DNA of 64,000 nucleotides. It comes from Micrococcaceae bacterium RIT 802 (GTDB lineage: Bacteria; Actinomycetota; Actinomycetes; Actinomycetales; Micrococcaceae). The position numbers and the translations under genes were made by a program. Shown here piece by piece: positions 26,227-35,046 of this stretch (within the stretch, counting starts at the first letter, position 1; every line of letters begins with the position of its first letter). The stretch lies in NCBI GenBank assembly GCA_016892645.1, contig JAFEMX010000001.1:186001-250000 (forward strand), read 5' to 3'. The notes beneath the pieces are model-generated. The model searched no databases. It was not told the origin of the DNA and saw only the letters and a list, made by a program, of their open reading frames with translations.

Positions 26227-27540
26227 ATGGATTCCCAGCACGACGGCGGGACCCCCTCCGCGGAACCGGTTCCACCACGCCGGGGACTGAGCCGGAGGTC
26301 GCTGTTCACCGTGGCGGGCATCGGCGGCGTGGTCGGCGTCGCCGCCGGCGCGGCCGGTGCCGAGGCCCTGGACCGCCGGGCCGCAACGCGGCCGGTCAAC
26401 GACGTCGTGCCCTTCCGCGCGGAGCACCAGGCGGGCATCGACACCGCGGCGCAGGACCGGATGCACACCGCTGCCTTCGACGTCACCGCCTCGGACCGCG
26501 ACGGGCTCATCTCGTTGCTGCAGGACTGGACCGCGGCCATCGAGCAGATGGCCTCCGGCCAACCCGTCGGCGGGCCGGAGGGGGCGACCGGCGGACTGTA
26601 CGAGGCGCCCCCGGAGGACACGGGCGAGGCCCTGGACCTCTCGGCCAGCCACCTGACCGTCACCATCGGTTTCGGCAGGACGCTGTTCAGCCGGGACGGC
26701 AAGGACCGCTTCGGGATCGCCCATCGGATCCCCGAGGCGCTGATCGACCTGCCGCACTTCCCCGGAGACGCGCTGGAGGACGCCCGCAGCGGCGGCGACC
26801 TGGTCGTGCAGGCCTGCGCCGATGACCCGCAGGTCGCCGTGCACGCCATCCGCAACCTGGCCCGGATCGCCTTCGGCCGCGCCACGGTCCGCTGGAGCCA
26901 GATCGGGTTCGGCCGCACCTCGTCGACCTCCCGCAACCAGGCCACCCCGCGGAACCTCTTTGGTTTCAAGGACGGGACGGCGAACATCAAATCGGAAGAC
27001 TCCGAGGTGCTGGCGGAGCATGTCTGGGTCTCCGGTGCCACGGGTGCCGAGTCGTGGATGAATGCGGGCACCTACATGGTCGTGCGTCGCATCCGGATGC
27101 ACATCGAGACCTGGGACCGCACGTCGTTGCGGGAACAGGAGCAGGACATCGGCCGGACCAAACGGGACGGGGCGCCGCTGTCGGGCGGCACCGAATTCAC
27201 CGAGCCCGACCTGGCCATGAGGGGAAACGCGGGGCCGCTGATCCCGGCCGACTCCCACGTGGCGTTGGCCCATCCGAGCCGCAACAAGGGCGTGCAGATG
27301 CTGCGCCGGGGATTCAACTACACCGACGGATCGGACGGGCTGGGCCGGCTGGACGCCGGGCTGTTCTTCATCGCGTTCGTGGTGGACCCCCGGACCCACT
27401 ACGTGCCCATGCAAACCGCCATGGCCAAGCACGACCTGTTGGCCGAATACCTCAGGCATACCGGCTCCGGTCTGTTCGCCGTGCCCCCGGGATTGCCCGG
27501 CTCCGGCGGCTACCTGGGCCAACCGCTGTTCGACGCGTGA
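26227..27540 (+). CDS. efeB: Tat-exported deferrochelatase/DyP-type peroxidase EfeB
   Basis: 437 residues. A twin-arginine signal (LSRRSLFTVAGIGGVVGVAA, about 20-40) precedes a DyP peroxidase fold with the heme-pocket motif GFKDGTAN (near 245) and HYVPMQ near the end. In the EfeUOB system EfeB oxidises ferrous iron or removes iron from heme outside the membrane, feeding the EfeU permease. It starts two bases after the fused efe gene, so it is in the same operon. The protein looks intact, in contrast to its partner. Confidence 0.93.
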   Translation: MDSQHDGGTPSAEPVPPRRGLSRRSLFTVAGIGGVVGVAAGAAGAEALDRRAATRPVNDVVPFRAEHQAGIDTAAQDRMHTAAFDVTASDRDGLISLLQDWTAAIEQMASGQPVGGPEGATGGLYEAPPEDTGEALDLSASHLTVTIGFGRTLFSRDGKDRFGIAHRIPEALIDLPHFPGDALEDARSGGDLVVQACADDPQVAVHAIRNLARIAFGRATVRWSQIGFGRTSSTSRNQATPRNLFGFKDGTANIKSEDSEVLAEHVWVSGATGAESWMNAGTYMVVRRIRMHIETWDRTSLREQEQDIGRTKRDGAPLSGGTEFTEPDLAMRGNAGPLIPADSHVALAHPSRNKGVQMLRRGFNYTDGSDGLGRLDAGLFFIAFVVDPRTHYVPMQTAMAKHDLLAEYLRHTGSGLFAVPPGLPGSGGYLGQPLFDA

Positions 27541-27577
27541 TCCCACCGCTGGTGGGGGCCGGGCCGGGCGTCACGCA

Positions 27578-27612
27578 AGAACGCCGCGCCCCGATCCGGG
27601 GCACGGCGTTCT
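27578..27612. terminator. bidirectional terminator efeB / yajQ
   Basis: AGAACGCCG and GCCCCG arms pair with CGGGGC and CGGCGTTCT around an ATC loop, with one internal mismatch. It lies between the convergent efeB and yajQ-type genes. Confidence 0.75.
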
Positions 27613-27631
27613 GCCAGGGGTGCTGAACGGG

Positions 27632-28120
27632 TCAGCGCATGTTCACGAACTGCAGATCGGCGTCCTCGAACTTCCGCAGCAGCTCCATGGTCGCCTGCAG
27701 GTCGTCGCGGGACTTCGAGGAGACGCGCAGCTCGTCACCCTGGATCGTGGACTTCACGCCCTTGGGCGCCTCGTCACGGATGAGCTTGTTGATCTTCTTC
27801 GCGACATCCTGGGCAATGCCCTCCTTGATGGAGGCCTCGATGCGGTATTCCTTGCCGGAGGCGAACGGCTCGCCGGCATCCAGGGACTTCAACGAGATCT
27901 TGCGCTTGACCAGCTTGGATTGGAAGACATCCAGGACCGCGTTCACGCGCTCCTCCGAGTTGGCCTTCATCAGGATCTTGTCGCCGCTGAAGTCGAGCTC
28001 CGCGCCGACACCCTTGAAGTCGTAACGCTGGGCAATTTCCTTCTGGGCCTGGTTCAGGGCATTCGACACTTCCTGGCTGTCGACCTTGCTCACGACGTCG
28101 AACGTGGATTCGCTGGCCAC
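27632..28120 (-). CDS. YajQ-family nucleotide-binding protein
   Basis: 162 residues, full-length YajQ (UPF0234). Diagnostic segments are STFDVVSKVDSQEV at the start, QRYDFKGVGAELDF in the middle and RKFEDADLQFVNMR at the end. Family members bind nucleic acids or cyclic di-GMP; the role in actinobacteria is not established. The GTG start at 28120 has GAGGAGG just upstream. The gene is monocistronic, ending in the shared terminator with efeB. Confidence 0.93.
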   Translation of the reverse strand: MASESTFDVVSKVDSQEVSNALNQAQKEIAQRYDFKGVGAELDFSGDKILMKANSEERVNAVLDVFQSKLVKRKISLKSLDAGEPFASGKEYRIEASIKEGIAQDVAKKINKLIRDEAPKGVKSTIQGDELRVSSKSRDDLQATMELLRKFEDADLQFVNMR

Positions 28121-28263
28121 GGGTCCTCCTCGGTAGGTTGCTGTTTGTCCAACAGCCTATCCGCACCGCACCATGGCGGCACGTCCAGTCGCTCGACGGC
28201 ACCCTGCGGGGCGGGGGATGCGGTGGTGCGGGCCGCCGATTCGATTCCTGGCCAAAACTTCGG

Positions 28264-28269
28264 TAAAGT
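28264..28269 (+). promoter_or_regulatory. -10 box of tRNA-Tyr promoter
   Basis: TAAAGT within GGTAAAGTTT, 26 bases before the tRNA. The same ten bases occur before the tRNA-Thr gene at 46864-46873. Confidence 0.45.
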
Positions 28270-28295
28270 TTCTACTCGTTCCACGCGGAACGTTC

Positions 28296-28377
28296 GGCAG
28301 ATTACCCGAGCGGCCAAAGGGGGCTGACTGTAAATCAGCTGGCATTGCCTTCACTGGTTCGAATCCAGTATCTGCCA
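28296..28377 (+). tRNA. tRNA-Tyr (GTA)
   Basis: Acceptor arms GGCAGAT/ATCTGCC, anticodon stem GCTGA/TCAGC with loop CTGTAAA (anticodon GTA), a long class II variable arm, and T arm ACTGG TTCGAAT CCAGT. Discriminator A; CCA is not encoded. Confidence 0.97.
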
Positions 28378-28404
28378 CACCCGGTCCCGGCCAGGACCGA
28401 CAAG

Positions 28405-28434
28405 AACCCCGGACCCAACGGTCCGGGGTTTTTG
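28405..28434 (+). terminator. terminator after tRNA-Tyr
   Basis: An 11-bp perfect stem (AACCCCGGACC) with a 4-base loop, directly followed by TTT within GGTTTTTG: a classical intrinsic terminator. Confidence 0.88.
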
Positions 28435-28477
28435 CTTGCCCTCCCGGGGGTGGTCCCCGCCATCGACGCCCGCCGGC

Positions 28478-28891
28478 TCAGGCGGCCAGTTCGTTGCCGA
28501 CCTGCCGGACATAGACGTCCCACAGGATCAGGTGCGCCTCCCGCGAGGCATTCATGACCGCGTCGTAGTGGGCCCACTGCCAGGCCGTTGCCCCGTTCGA
28601 ATCCGGGGGAGCGGGCGGGCAATCACCCGGGGTGCGCCACCCCGCCCCCGTCCAGATCGCCTGGATCTGGCCCGCGCTCGTGGCCGCGGAGGAGACATCG
28701 TCCAAGGGGCGCGGCAGCCGCATGCGCCGTTGGATGCGCGGGGCCTCGCCCACGGCAAACAGCTCGGAAGCCGACACCTCCATCACATTCGGCAGCAGGC
28801 GCTGGTAGGCGTCGGCCAGGTCCAGGCTCATCCGGATGGACTCGCGCAGGAGCTCGCCCTCGATCACGAACAACAACGTGCAGCGCGGCAT
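28478..28891 (-). CDS. hypothetical protein
   Basis: 137 residues from the ATG at 28891, which sits behind a strong GAGGAGGA ribosome site; the longer frame to 28999 is not supported. I do not recognise a family. The protein begins with a hydrophobic strand and helix (CTLLFVIEGELLRESIRMSL), has a Trp-rich second half (AIWTGAGWRTPG, AWQWAHYDAV) and ends LWDVYVRQVGNELAA. There is no signal peptide and no obvious catalytic motif; the single Cys near residue 100 sits in a Pro-rich linker. It is divergent from trxA. The good start signal and codon use argue that it is a real gene. Confidence 0.7.
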   Translation of the reverse strand: MPRCTLLFVIEGELLRESIRMSLDLADAYQRLLPNVMEVSASELFAVGEAPRIQRRMRLPRPLDDVSSAATSAGQIQAIWTGAGWRTPGDCPPAPPDSNGATAWQWAHYDAVMNASREAHLILWDVYVRQVGNELAA

Positions 28892-29042
28892 GATGATCCT
28901 CCTCAGGGGTGCCGAAGGTGCATGTGCCGAGCCTAGGCGGACGTCGTCGTCGCGCGACAGGGGCTCCGGGCACCTGTGGAAAACCGCCTGCGACGGCACG
29001 TGGAAGGAGACAGCCGACGGGCCGGGCGGCTACCGTGGAGGC

Positions 29043-29411
29043 ATGGCTACCATCGACATCACCGAAGACCAGTTCCAGCAGACCATCGAAGGCAACGACA
29101 TCGTCTTCGTCGACTTCTGGGCCTCCTGGTGCGGACCGTGCAAGCAGTTCGCGCCGGTCTTCGCCCAAGCGGCCGAAAAACACGCCGACATCGCCTTCGC
29201 CAAGGTCGACACCGAGGCCGAGCAGGGGCTGGCCGCCGCGGCCGGGATCACGTCCATTCCCACCCTCATGGCCTTCCGGGACCGGGTCCTGGTCTTCTCC
29301 CAGCCCGGCGCCGTCGGCGCGGCGCAGTTCGACGACCTGATCGAGGCCGTCAAGGGGATCGACATGCAGGAAGTGCACGCGCAGCTGGCCGAGCAGTCCC
29401 AGGGCAAGTAG
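29043..29411 (+). CDS. trxA: thioredoxin
   Basis: 122 residues with the active site WASWCGPCKQ (Cys30, Cys33) and the cis-proline loop SIPTLM. It is a soluble disulfide reductase. The C-terminus is about 12 residues longer than E. coli TrxA. The start is ATG 29043 with GTGGAGG five bases upstream; TACCGT also lies six bases before the ATG, but the Shine-Dalgarno makes the leaderless option unnecessary. No thioredoxin reductase is nearby, so this is probably an accessory thioredoxin. Confidence 0.95.
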   Translation: MATIDITEDQFQQTIEGNDIVFVDFWASWCGPCKQFAPVFAQAAEKHADIAFAKVDTEAEQGLAAAAGITSIPTLMAFRDRVLVFSQPGAVGAAQFDDLIEAVKGIDMQEVHAQLAEQSQGK

Positions 29412-29458
29412 CAGCGCCCCCGGACCCGGCGGAGGGGCGGGACGAAGCCCGCACGCCT

Positions 29459-29480
29459 GGTATGTTGTGGATCACATACC
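29459..29480. promoter_or_regulatory. inverted-repeat operator upstream of acyl-CoA ligase
   Basis: GGTATGT, eight bases, ACATACC: a perfect 7-bp dyad about 29 bases before the ATG at 29509. It overlaps a TATGTT -10-like box. It is a good candidate site for a TetR-type fatty-acid regulator, which is not in the window. Confidence 0.5.
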
Positions 29481-29508
29481 TGTTCGAGATCCGTGAAAGG
29501 TGCCGTCC

Positions 29509-31224
29509 ATGCCCCCTGCAGAGAACGCCGCCACTGTTGAGTCCTACACGCACGGGGGCGACGATCCCGGGGTCCTGTCGGAGACCATCGGCGCGAACTT
29601 CCGGGCCACTGCGGCCCGCTTCCCGGACAGCCAGGCGCTGATCGAGGCGGCGACCGGCCGCAGCTGGACCTATGCGGAGCTGGACCGCGTCACGGACGAG
29701 GTCGCCCGGGCGCTGATCGGCGTCGGCATCGCCCCCGGTGAACGCGTGGGGATCTGGAGCCCGAACTGCGCCGAGTGGACCATATTGCAGTACGCCACCG
29801 CCAAGGCCGGGATCATCCTGGTCAACGTGAACCCCGCCTACCGCCTCGAGGAGCTGTCCTTCGTGGCCTCGCAGTGCGGGATGCGAGCCCTCGCCGTGGC
29901 CCCCGCGGATGCGCAGAGCGACTTCACGGGCATGGCGCGTTCCGTCGCGGCCCAGGACAACCCGCTGCGGGAACTGATCCACCTCCCGGCGCCCGCAGGC
30001 CACGCCGCGGGGGAGGCCGCCGCCCCGGGCGGGAACGCCGCCGGGGGCGACGACGTCCGTGAATTCGACTGGGAAGGACTGCTCGAACAGGCCGCAGCGG
30101 TTCCGGCGTCCCGGCTGGAGGAGGTCATGGCCTCCCTGGACGCCCACGACGCCATCAACCTGCAGTACACCTCGGGCACCACCGGCTTCCCCAAGGGCGC
30201 CACCCTGAGCCATCACAACATCCTGAACAACGGCTTCCACATCGCCGAGATGCTTTCCTACACCGAACGGGACCGCGTCGTGCTGCCCGTTCCGTTCTTC
30301 CACTGCTTCGGCATGGTCATCGGGAACCTCGCGGCGCTCTCGCACGGTGCGGCGACCATCCTGCCCGGGCGCTCGTTCAAGCCGGCGGAGACCTTGAAGG
30401 CGGTGCAGGAACACCGTGGGACGAGCCTGTACGGGGTGCCGACGATGTTCATCGCCGAGCTGGCCCTGCCCGATTTCGCCGACTACGACCTCTCCACCCT
30501 GCGCACCGGCGTCATGGCGGGATCGACCTGCCCCGTGGAGGTCATGGAACGGGTCATCTCCGAGATGAACATGGGCGAGGTGGCCATCTGCTACGGCATG
30601 ACCGAAACCTCCCCGGTGTCCACCATGACCCGGACGGACGACTCCCTGGAACGCCGCACCCAGACCGTGGGACGGACCATGCCGCAGCTCGAATCCAAGG
30701 TCGTGGACCCGGTCGGCGGCGGCATCGTCCCGCGCGGTGCGACCGGTGAACTGTGCACGCGCGGCTATGCCGTCATGAAGGGGTACTGGAACGAGCCCGA
30801 GAAGACCACCGCGGCCATCGACTCCGACGGGTGGATGCACACCGGGGATCTGGCCTCGATGGACCAGGACGGCTACGTCCGGGTCGAGGGCCGGATCAAG
30901 GACCTGATCATCCGCGGAGGCGAGAACGTCTCGCCGCGGGAGATCGAGGAGTTCCTCTACCGCCATCCGGACATCCAGGATGTGCAGGTCATCGGCGTCC
31001 CCGACGAGAAGTACGGGGAGGAGATCATGGCGTGCATCATCCTGAACGACGGCGCGGCCGAGATGACGCTGGAGACCGTGCGGGAGTTCTGCACCGGACG
31101 CATCGCCCACTTCAAGATCCCCCGCTATGTCCAGATCCGCAGCAGCTTCCCGATGACGATCTCCGGGAAGATCCGCAAGGTGGAGATGCGCGAGGAAGCC
31201 GTCCGGCTCGTCGCCGGCAGCTGA
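29509..31224 (+). CDS. acyl-CoA synthetase (AMP-forming)
   Basis: 571 residues of the ANL superfamily. The AMP-binding signature YTSGTTGFPKGATLSH is near residue 220, HTGDLASMDQDGY and GRIKDLIIRGGENVSPREIEE near 445-485, and the catalytic lysine is in SGKIRKVEM near the C-terminus. The closest pattern is medium/long-chain fatty-acid CoA ligase (FadD, YngI type). The ATG at 29509 is preferred to the GTG at 29500 because GAAAGG lies eight bases before it. A perfect inverted repeat lies upstream. It is convergent with the glycosylase gene 12 bases away. Confidence 0.9.
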   Translation: MPPAENAATVESYTHGGDDPGVLSETIGANFRATAARFPDSQALIEAATGRSWTYAELDRVTDEVARALIGVGIAPGERVGIWSPNCAEWTILQYATAKAGIILVNVNPAYRLEELSFVASQCGMRALAVAPADAQSDFTGMARSVAAQDNPLRELIHLPAPAGHAAGEAAAPGGNAAGGDDVREFDWEGLLEQAAAVPASRLEEVMASLDAHDAINLQYTSGTTGFPKGATLSHHNILNNGFHIAEMLSYTERDRVVLPVPFFHCFGMVIGNLAALSHGAATILPGRSFKPAETLKAVQEHRGTSLYGVPTMFIAELALPDFADYDLSTLRTGVMAGSTCPVEVMERVISEMNMGEVAICYGMTETSPVSTMTRTDDSLERRTQTVGRTMPQLESKVVDPVGGGIVPRGATGELCTRGYAVMKGYWNEPEKTTAAIDSDGWMHTGDLASMDQDGYVRVEGRIKDLIIRGGENVSPREIEEFLYRHPDIQDVQVIGVPDEKYGEEIMACIILNDGAAEMTLETVREFCTGRIAHFKIPRYVQIRSSFPMTISGKIRKVEMREEAVRLVAGS

Positions 31225-31236
31225 ACCGCGGCCGGC

Positions 31237-32268
31237 TCACCGGCCGCGGTGGTCCAGGGGGGCCAGCCGGGGGCCGAACGAGGGCTTGCGGAATCCGGTG
31301 AGGCCCACGAGCCGCACGACGCGTTGGCGGTGTCCGGCGTAGGGGGCCAGCAGCTCGAGCATCCCGGCGTCGTCGGTGGCCCGGCCGGTGAGGGCATGGC
31401 CGATGTAGGCCGCCAGATGGAAGTCCCCGACCGACACCGCATCCGGGTGCCCGTGCGTGCGCTGCAGCGTTTCGGCGGCGGTCCAGGGACCGATGCCCGG
31501 GACCGACTGCAGTTTCCGGCCCGGGTCCTCCTCCAGCGCCAGGGTGCCGAGCCGGTTGATCCCGGAGGCCGCCTCGGCCGCACGCAACACGGTGCGACGG
31601 CGGGAATCATCGACCCGTGCGGCATGCCAGTCCCAGCCGCCGATGTGCCGTAGCCGGTGCGGTCCCGGGGCGATGGACATCCGGGCCGGTGCCGGACCCG
31701 GGGCCGGCTCACCGAAACGCGCGGCCAGGTACCGCCAGGCGTGGCGGGCCTCGATCGTGGTGACCTTCTGCTCGAGGATGACCGGGACCAGCGCATCGAA
31801 GACCCTCCCGGTGGAGGGCAGACGGATCCCCGGGTTCCGCCGTCGTGCCTCGGAGATCCACCGGGGAAGCCGGGCCTGCGGGCCGGCGTCGAATTCCGAC
31901 CAGTCGTCGCCGGCGCCGAGCATCCCCGGGGCCGAGGCGACCGCCGACGCCGCCCCCGGACCCCAGGCCCGCAACCGCACCACGGGGCCGGCGGACGGGG
32001 GATCCACGGTTGCCGCATCCGCGGCCGGCCCGCGGGTCGCCAGCAGCGTCGCCGGCCCGTCCCCGGTGGCAAAGCACAGCCAGGCCCGGTCCGCCCCGAC
32101 GCGGGTGCACGGGTCATGCGTGCCGCGCTGCAGCACGCCCAACGTCGAGCGCAGGTCGAACCCCCGCGGTGCAGCCCACGCGTCCTCGGCATCCGGTGCG
32201 TCCACGGGCCCGGTGGGCCGCAACAGGTCGGCGGCCGCCAGGGGAGCGCGGCGCGTGGAGGAGGTCAT
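31237..32268 (-). CDS. AlkA-like DNA-3-methyladenine glycosylase II
   Basis: 343 residues from ATG 32268 (GGTGG upstream); the frame open to 32637 overlaps the CBS gene and is spurious. The helix-hairpin-helix GPD motif is LQSVPGIGPWTAAE, with the catalytic Asp in AVSVGDFHLA about 20 residues later. The N-terminal domain resembles the AlkA beta domain. It excises alkylated purines in base-excision repair. The C-terminus (RLAPLDHRGR) has the extra basic stretch seen in actinobacterial members. It is divergent from CBS. Confidence 0.88.
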   Translation of the reverse strand: MTSSTRRAPLAAADLLRPTGPVDAPDAEDAWAAPRGFDLRSTLGVLQRGTHDPCTRVGADRAWLCFATGDGPATLLATRGPAADAATVDPPSAGPVVRLRAWGPGAASAVASAPGMLGAGDDWSEFDAGPQARLPRWISEARRRNPGIRLPSTGRVFDALVPVILEQKVTTIEARHAWRYLAARFGEPAPGPAPARMSIAPGPHRLRHIGGWDWHAARVDDSRRRTVLRAAEAASGINRLGTLALEEDPGRKLQSVPGIGPWTAAETLQRTHGHPDAVSVGDFHLAAYIGHALTGRATDDAGMLELLAPYAGHRQRVVRLVGLTGFRKPSFGPRLAPLDHRGR

Positions 32269-32367
32269 CCACCGATGATCCCACCTGGCACCGACACCGT
32301 GCACACCAGCGGGCCGCGACGATGACCTCCGGTTGCGCCCGACCGGGTCCGCGGCCGGGGGCGGCGG

Positions 32368-32373
32368 TAGAGT
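32368..32373 (+). promoter_or_regulatory. -10 box of leaderless promoter (CBS gene)
   Basis: TAGAGT, seven bases before the ATG at 32381; there is no ribosome site in the gap (CGTCCCC). Confidence 0.5.
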
Positions 32374-32380
32374 CGTCCCC

Positions 32381-33757
32381 ATGAAATACGCTGAATCCGT
32401 CCTTGAACTCATCGGCAACACCCCGCTGGTCAGGCTCTCGAAGGTGACCGAGGGCATCCGCGCCACCGTCCTGGTGAAGCTCGAATACCTGAACCCCGGG
32501 GGGTCCATCAAGGACCGCATCGCGCTGAAGATGATCGAGGAGGCGGAGAAGTCCGGCGAGCTGCTGCCCGGCGGCACCGTCGTCGAGCCGACCTCGGGCA
32601 ACACCGGCGTCGGCCTGGCCCTGGTCGCCCAGGCCAAGGGCTACAAGACCATCTTCGTCACCCCGGACAAGGTCGGGGAGGAAAAGCGCGACGTGCTGCG
32701 CGCCTACGGAGCCGAGGTCGTGGTCACCCCGACCTCGGTGGCCCCCGATTCCCCCGAGTCCTACTACGGGGTCTCCGACCGGCTGGTCCGCGAGATCCCC
32801 GGCGCCTACAAGCCCGACCAGTTCAACAACCCGGCGGCACCCGAGAGCCACTACGGCTCCACCGGCCCCGAGATCTGGAACGACACCGACGGCCGGCTGA
32901 CCCATGTGATCATCGGGGCCGGCACCGGCGGGACGATCACCGGCACCGGCCGCTACCTCAAGGAGGTCTCCGCCGACCGCGCCTCCGGGCCCGTCAAGGT
33001 CATCGGCGCCGACCCGGACGGCTCCGTCTACTCCGGCGGCAGCGGACGTCCCTACTTCGTCGAGGGCGTCGGCGAGGACATGTGGCCGGGCAACTACGAC
33101 CCCGCGGTCCCCGACGAGGTCATCGCCGTCACCGACGCCGACTCGTTCGCCATGACCCGCCGGCTGGCCCGCGAGGAGGGCCTGCTCGTCGGCGGCTCCT
33201 CCGGCATGGCCGTCGTCGCGGCCCTGCGTGCGGCGAAGGACCTGGACGAGGACGACGTCGTGGTGGTCATCCTGCCCGACGGCGGCCGCGGCTACCTGGG
33301 CAAGATCTTCAACGACACCTGGATGAAGTCCTACGGCTTCATCGCCGACGGCGACGAGGGGACCGTCGCCGACGTGGTGGCCGCCAAGGACGGCGGCCTC
33401 CCGGAACTGGTCCACACCCACCCGGGCGAATCGGTGCGCGATGTCATCGACATCATGAACGAGTACGGCGTCTCCGTGCTCCCGGTGCTCTCCGCCGAGC
33501 CGCCGGTGCGCATGGGCGAGGTCGTCGGCGCCGTCGACGAACGCACCCTGACCGCCCGCCTCTTCGCCGGCGAGGCCTCCCTCACGCAGGCCGTCGAGGA
33601 GCACGTGGGCGAGCCCATGCCGCTGATCGGCGCGCAGGAGTCCATCGCCGCGGCCCGGACCAAGCTGCAGGACGCCGACGCCCTGCTGGTCACCGTCGAC
33701 GGCGCCCCCGTCGGCGTGCTGACCCGCCACGACCTGCTGAACCACCTGACCCACTGA
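32381..33757 (+). CDS. cystathionine beta-synthase
   Basis: 458 residues. The PLP domain carries NPGGSIKDR (PLP Lys44) and the phosphate loop TSGNTGVGLA (about 70-80), and two CBS motifs occupy roughly residues 335-458. The heme-binding domain of animal enzymes is absent. It condenses homocysteine and serine to cystathionine. TAGAGT seven bases upstream and the absence of a ribosome site suggest a leaderless message. The next gene follows after 32 bases, so the two steps of reverse transsulfuration appear to be encoded together. Confidence 0.95.
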   Translation: MKYAESVLELIGNTPLVRLSKVTEGIRATVLVKLEYLNPGGSIKDRIALKMIEEAEKSGELLPGGTVVEPTSGNTGVGLALVAQAKGYKTIFVTPDKVGEEKRDVLRAYGAEVVVTPTSVAPDSPESYYGVSDRLVREIPGAYKPDQFNNPAAPESHYGSTGPEIWNDTDGRLTHVIIGAGTGGTITGTGRYLKEVSADRASGPVKVIGADPDGSVYSGGSGRPYFVEGVGEDMWPGNYDPAVPDEVIAVTDADSFAMTRRLAREEGLLVGGSSGMAVVAALRAAKDLDEDDVVVVILPDGGRGYLGKIFNDTWMKSYGFIADGDEGTVADVVAAKDGGLPELVHTHPGESVRDVIDIMNEYGVSVLPVLSAEPPVRMGEVVGAVDERTLTARLFAGEASLTQAVEEHVGEPMPLIGAQESIAAARTKLQDADALLVTVDGAPVGVLTRHDLLNHLTH

Positions 33758-33789
33758 CGCAACCACACCCAGCGAAAGGGAGACCACCC

Positions 33790-34947
33790 ATGAGCACCCA
33801 GGGAACCGGCTTCAACACCCGCGCCATCCACGCCGGACAGGCGTTCGAACCCCGCACCGGCGCCGTCGTGCCGCCCGTGCACTTCTCCACCACCTACGCC
33901 CAGGACGGCATCGGCGGGCTGCGCAACGGCTACGAATACGGCCGCGGCACCAACCCCACCCGCGACTCGCTGCAGGAACAGCTCGCCGCGGTGGAGAACG
34001 GCACCCACGCCTTCACGTTCGCCTCCGGCCTGGCCGCCGAGGACTCGCTGATCCGCGCGCTGATGCGCCCGGGCGACCACATCGTGCTCGGCAACGACGC
34101 CTACGGCGGCACCTACCGGCTCATCTCGCGGATCTTCGGCGACTGGGGCATCGGCAACACCCCGGTCGACATGGCCGACCCGCAGGCCCTGGCCGCCGCG
34201 ATCGCCGCCGCGCAGACGCGCCTGGTCTGGCTCGAGACCCCGTCGAACCCGATGATGAAGATCACCGACATCGCAGCCGTCGCGAAGGCCACGCACGACG
34301 CCGGGGCCCTCCTGGTCGTGGACAACACCTTTGCCACCCCCTACCTCCAGCAGCCGCTGGACCTGGGCGCCGACATCGTGGTCCACTCCACAACCAAGTA
34401 CATCGGCGGGCACTCCGACGTCGTCGGCGGCGCCGTCATCGTCAAGGACGCAGACCTGGCCGAGAAGATCGGGTTCCTGCAGTTCGCCGCCGGTGCCGTC
34501 AACGGCCCCATGGACGCCTTCCTGACCACCCGCGGGCTCAAGACCCTCGGCGTGCGCATGGACCGGCACTCCGAGAACGCCCAAAAGGTGGCCGAATGGC
34601 TGCAGGGCCGCCCGGAGGTCGAAAAGGTCCTCTACCCGGGACTGCCCGACCACCCGGGGCACGAACTGGCCAAGAAGCAGATGAAGCGCTTCGGCGGCAT
34701 GGTCTCCGTCCAGTTCACCGGCGGGGAGGCAGCCGCCCGCACGATCGCCGAATCCACCCGGGTCTTCACCCTGGCCGAATCGCTCGGCGGCATCGAGTCG
34801 CTGATGAACTACCCCTCGGAGATGACCCACGCCTCGGTGAAGGGCACCGAGCTGGCCGTCCCGGAGAACCTGCTGCGCCTCTCCTGCGGCATCGAGGACG
34901 CCGAGGACCTGATCGCCGACCTCGAGCAGGCGTTCACCCGCCTGTAG
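33790..34947 (+). CDS. cystathionine gamma-synthase/gamma-lyase (PLP-dependent)
   Basis: 385 residues of the Cys/Met metabolism PLP family. The PLP lysine lies in HSTTKYIGGHSD (near 203), and YEYGRGTNPTR and SLGGIESLMNYPSEMTH are present. It can make cysteine from cystathionine or, as synthase, join O-acyl-homoserine with cysteine. The CBS neighbour favours the lyase (reverse transsulfuration) role, though the two activities are hard to separate by sequence. Ribosome site GAAAGGGAG is nine bases before ATG 33790. The operon ends at a strong hairpin. Confidence 0.9.
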   Translation: MSTQGTGFNTRAIHAGQAFEPRTGAVVPPVHFSTTYAQDGIGGLRNGYEYGRGTNPTRDSLQEQLAAVENGTHAFTFASGLAAEDSLIRALMRPGDHIVLGNDAYGGTYRLISRIFGDWGIGNTPVDMADPQALAAAIAAAQTRLVWLETPSNPMMKITDIAAVAKATHDAGALLVVDNTFATPYLQQPLDLGADIVVHSTTKYIGGHSDVVGGAVIVKDADLAEKIGFLQFAAGAVNGPMDAFLTTRGLKTLGVRMDRHSENAQKVAEWLQGRPEVEKVLYPGLPDHPGHELAKKQMKRFGGMVSVQFTGGEAAARTIAESTRVFTLAESLGGIESLMNYPSEMTHASVKGTELAVPENLLRLSCGIEDAEDLIADLEQAFTRL

Positions 34948-34981
34948 GCGCACCGCGCGGCGTCCCGGACCCCGCAGACGA

Positions 34982-35028
34982 CGACGGCCCCCGGCCCCGC
35001 CCCCTGGGCGGCAGGCCGGGGGCCGTCG
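34982..35028. terminator. bidirectional terminator
   Basis: A perfect 15-bp stem (CGACGGCCCCCGGCC) with a GC-rich loop, between the converging transsulfuration operon and the carboxyltransferase operon. Confidence 0.75.
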
Positions 35029-35046
35029 GCTGTTCCGGAAGCGGGC

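Noticed and set aside
32269-32380. A sulfur-responsive riboswitch before the CBS gene
   Set aside because: The gap is short and the -10 box lies seven bases from the ATG, leaving no leader for a riboswitch.
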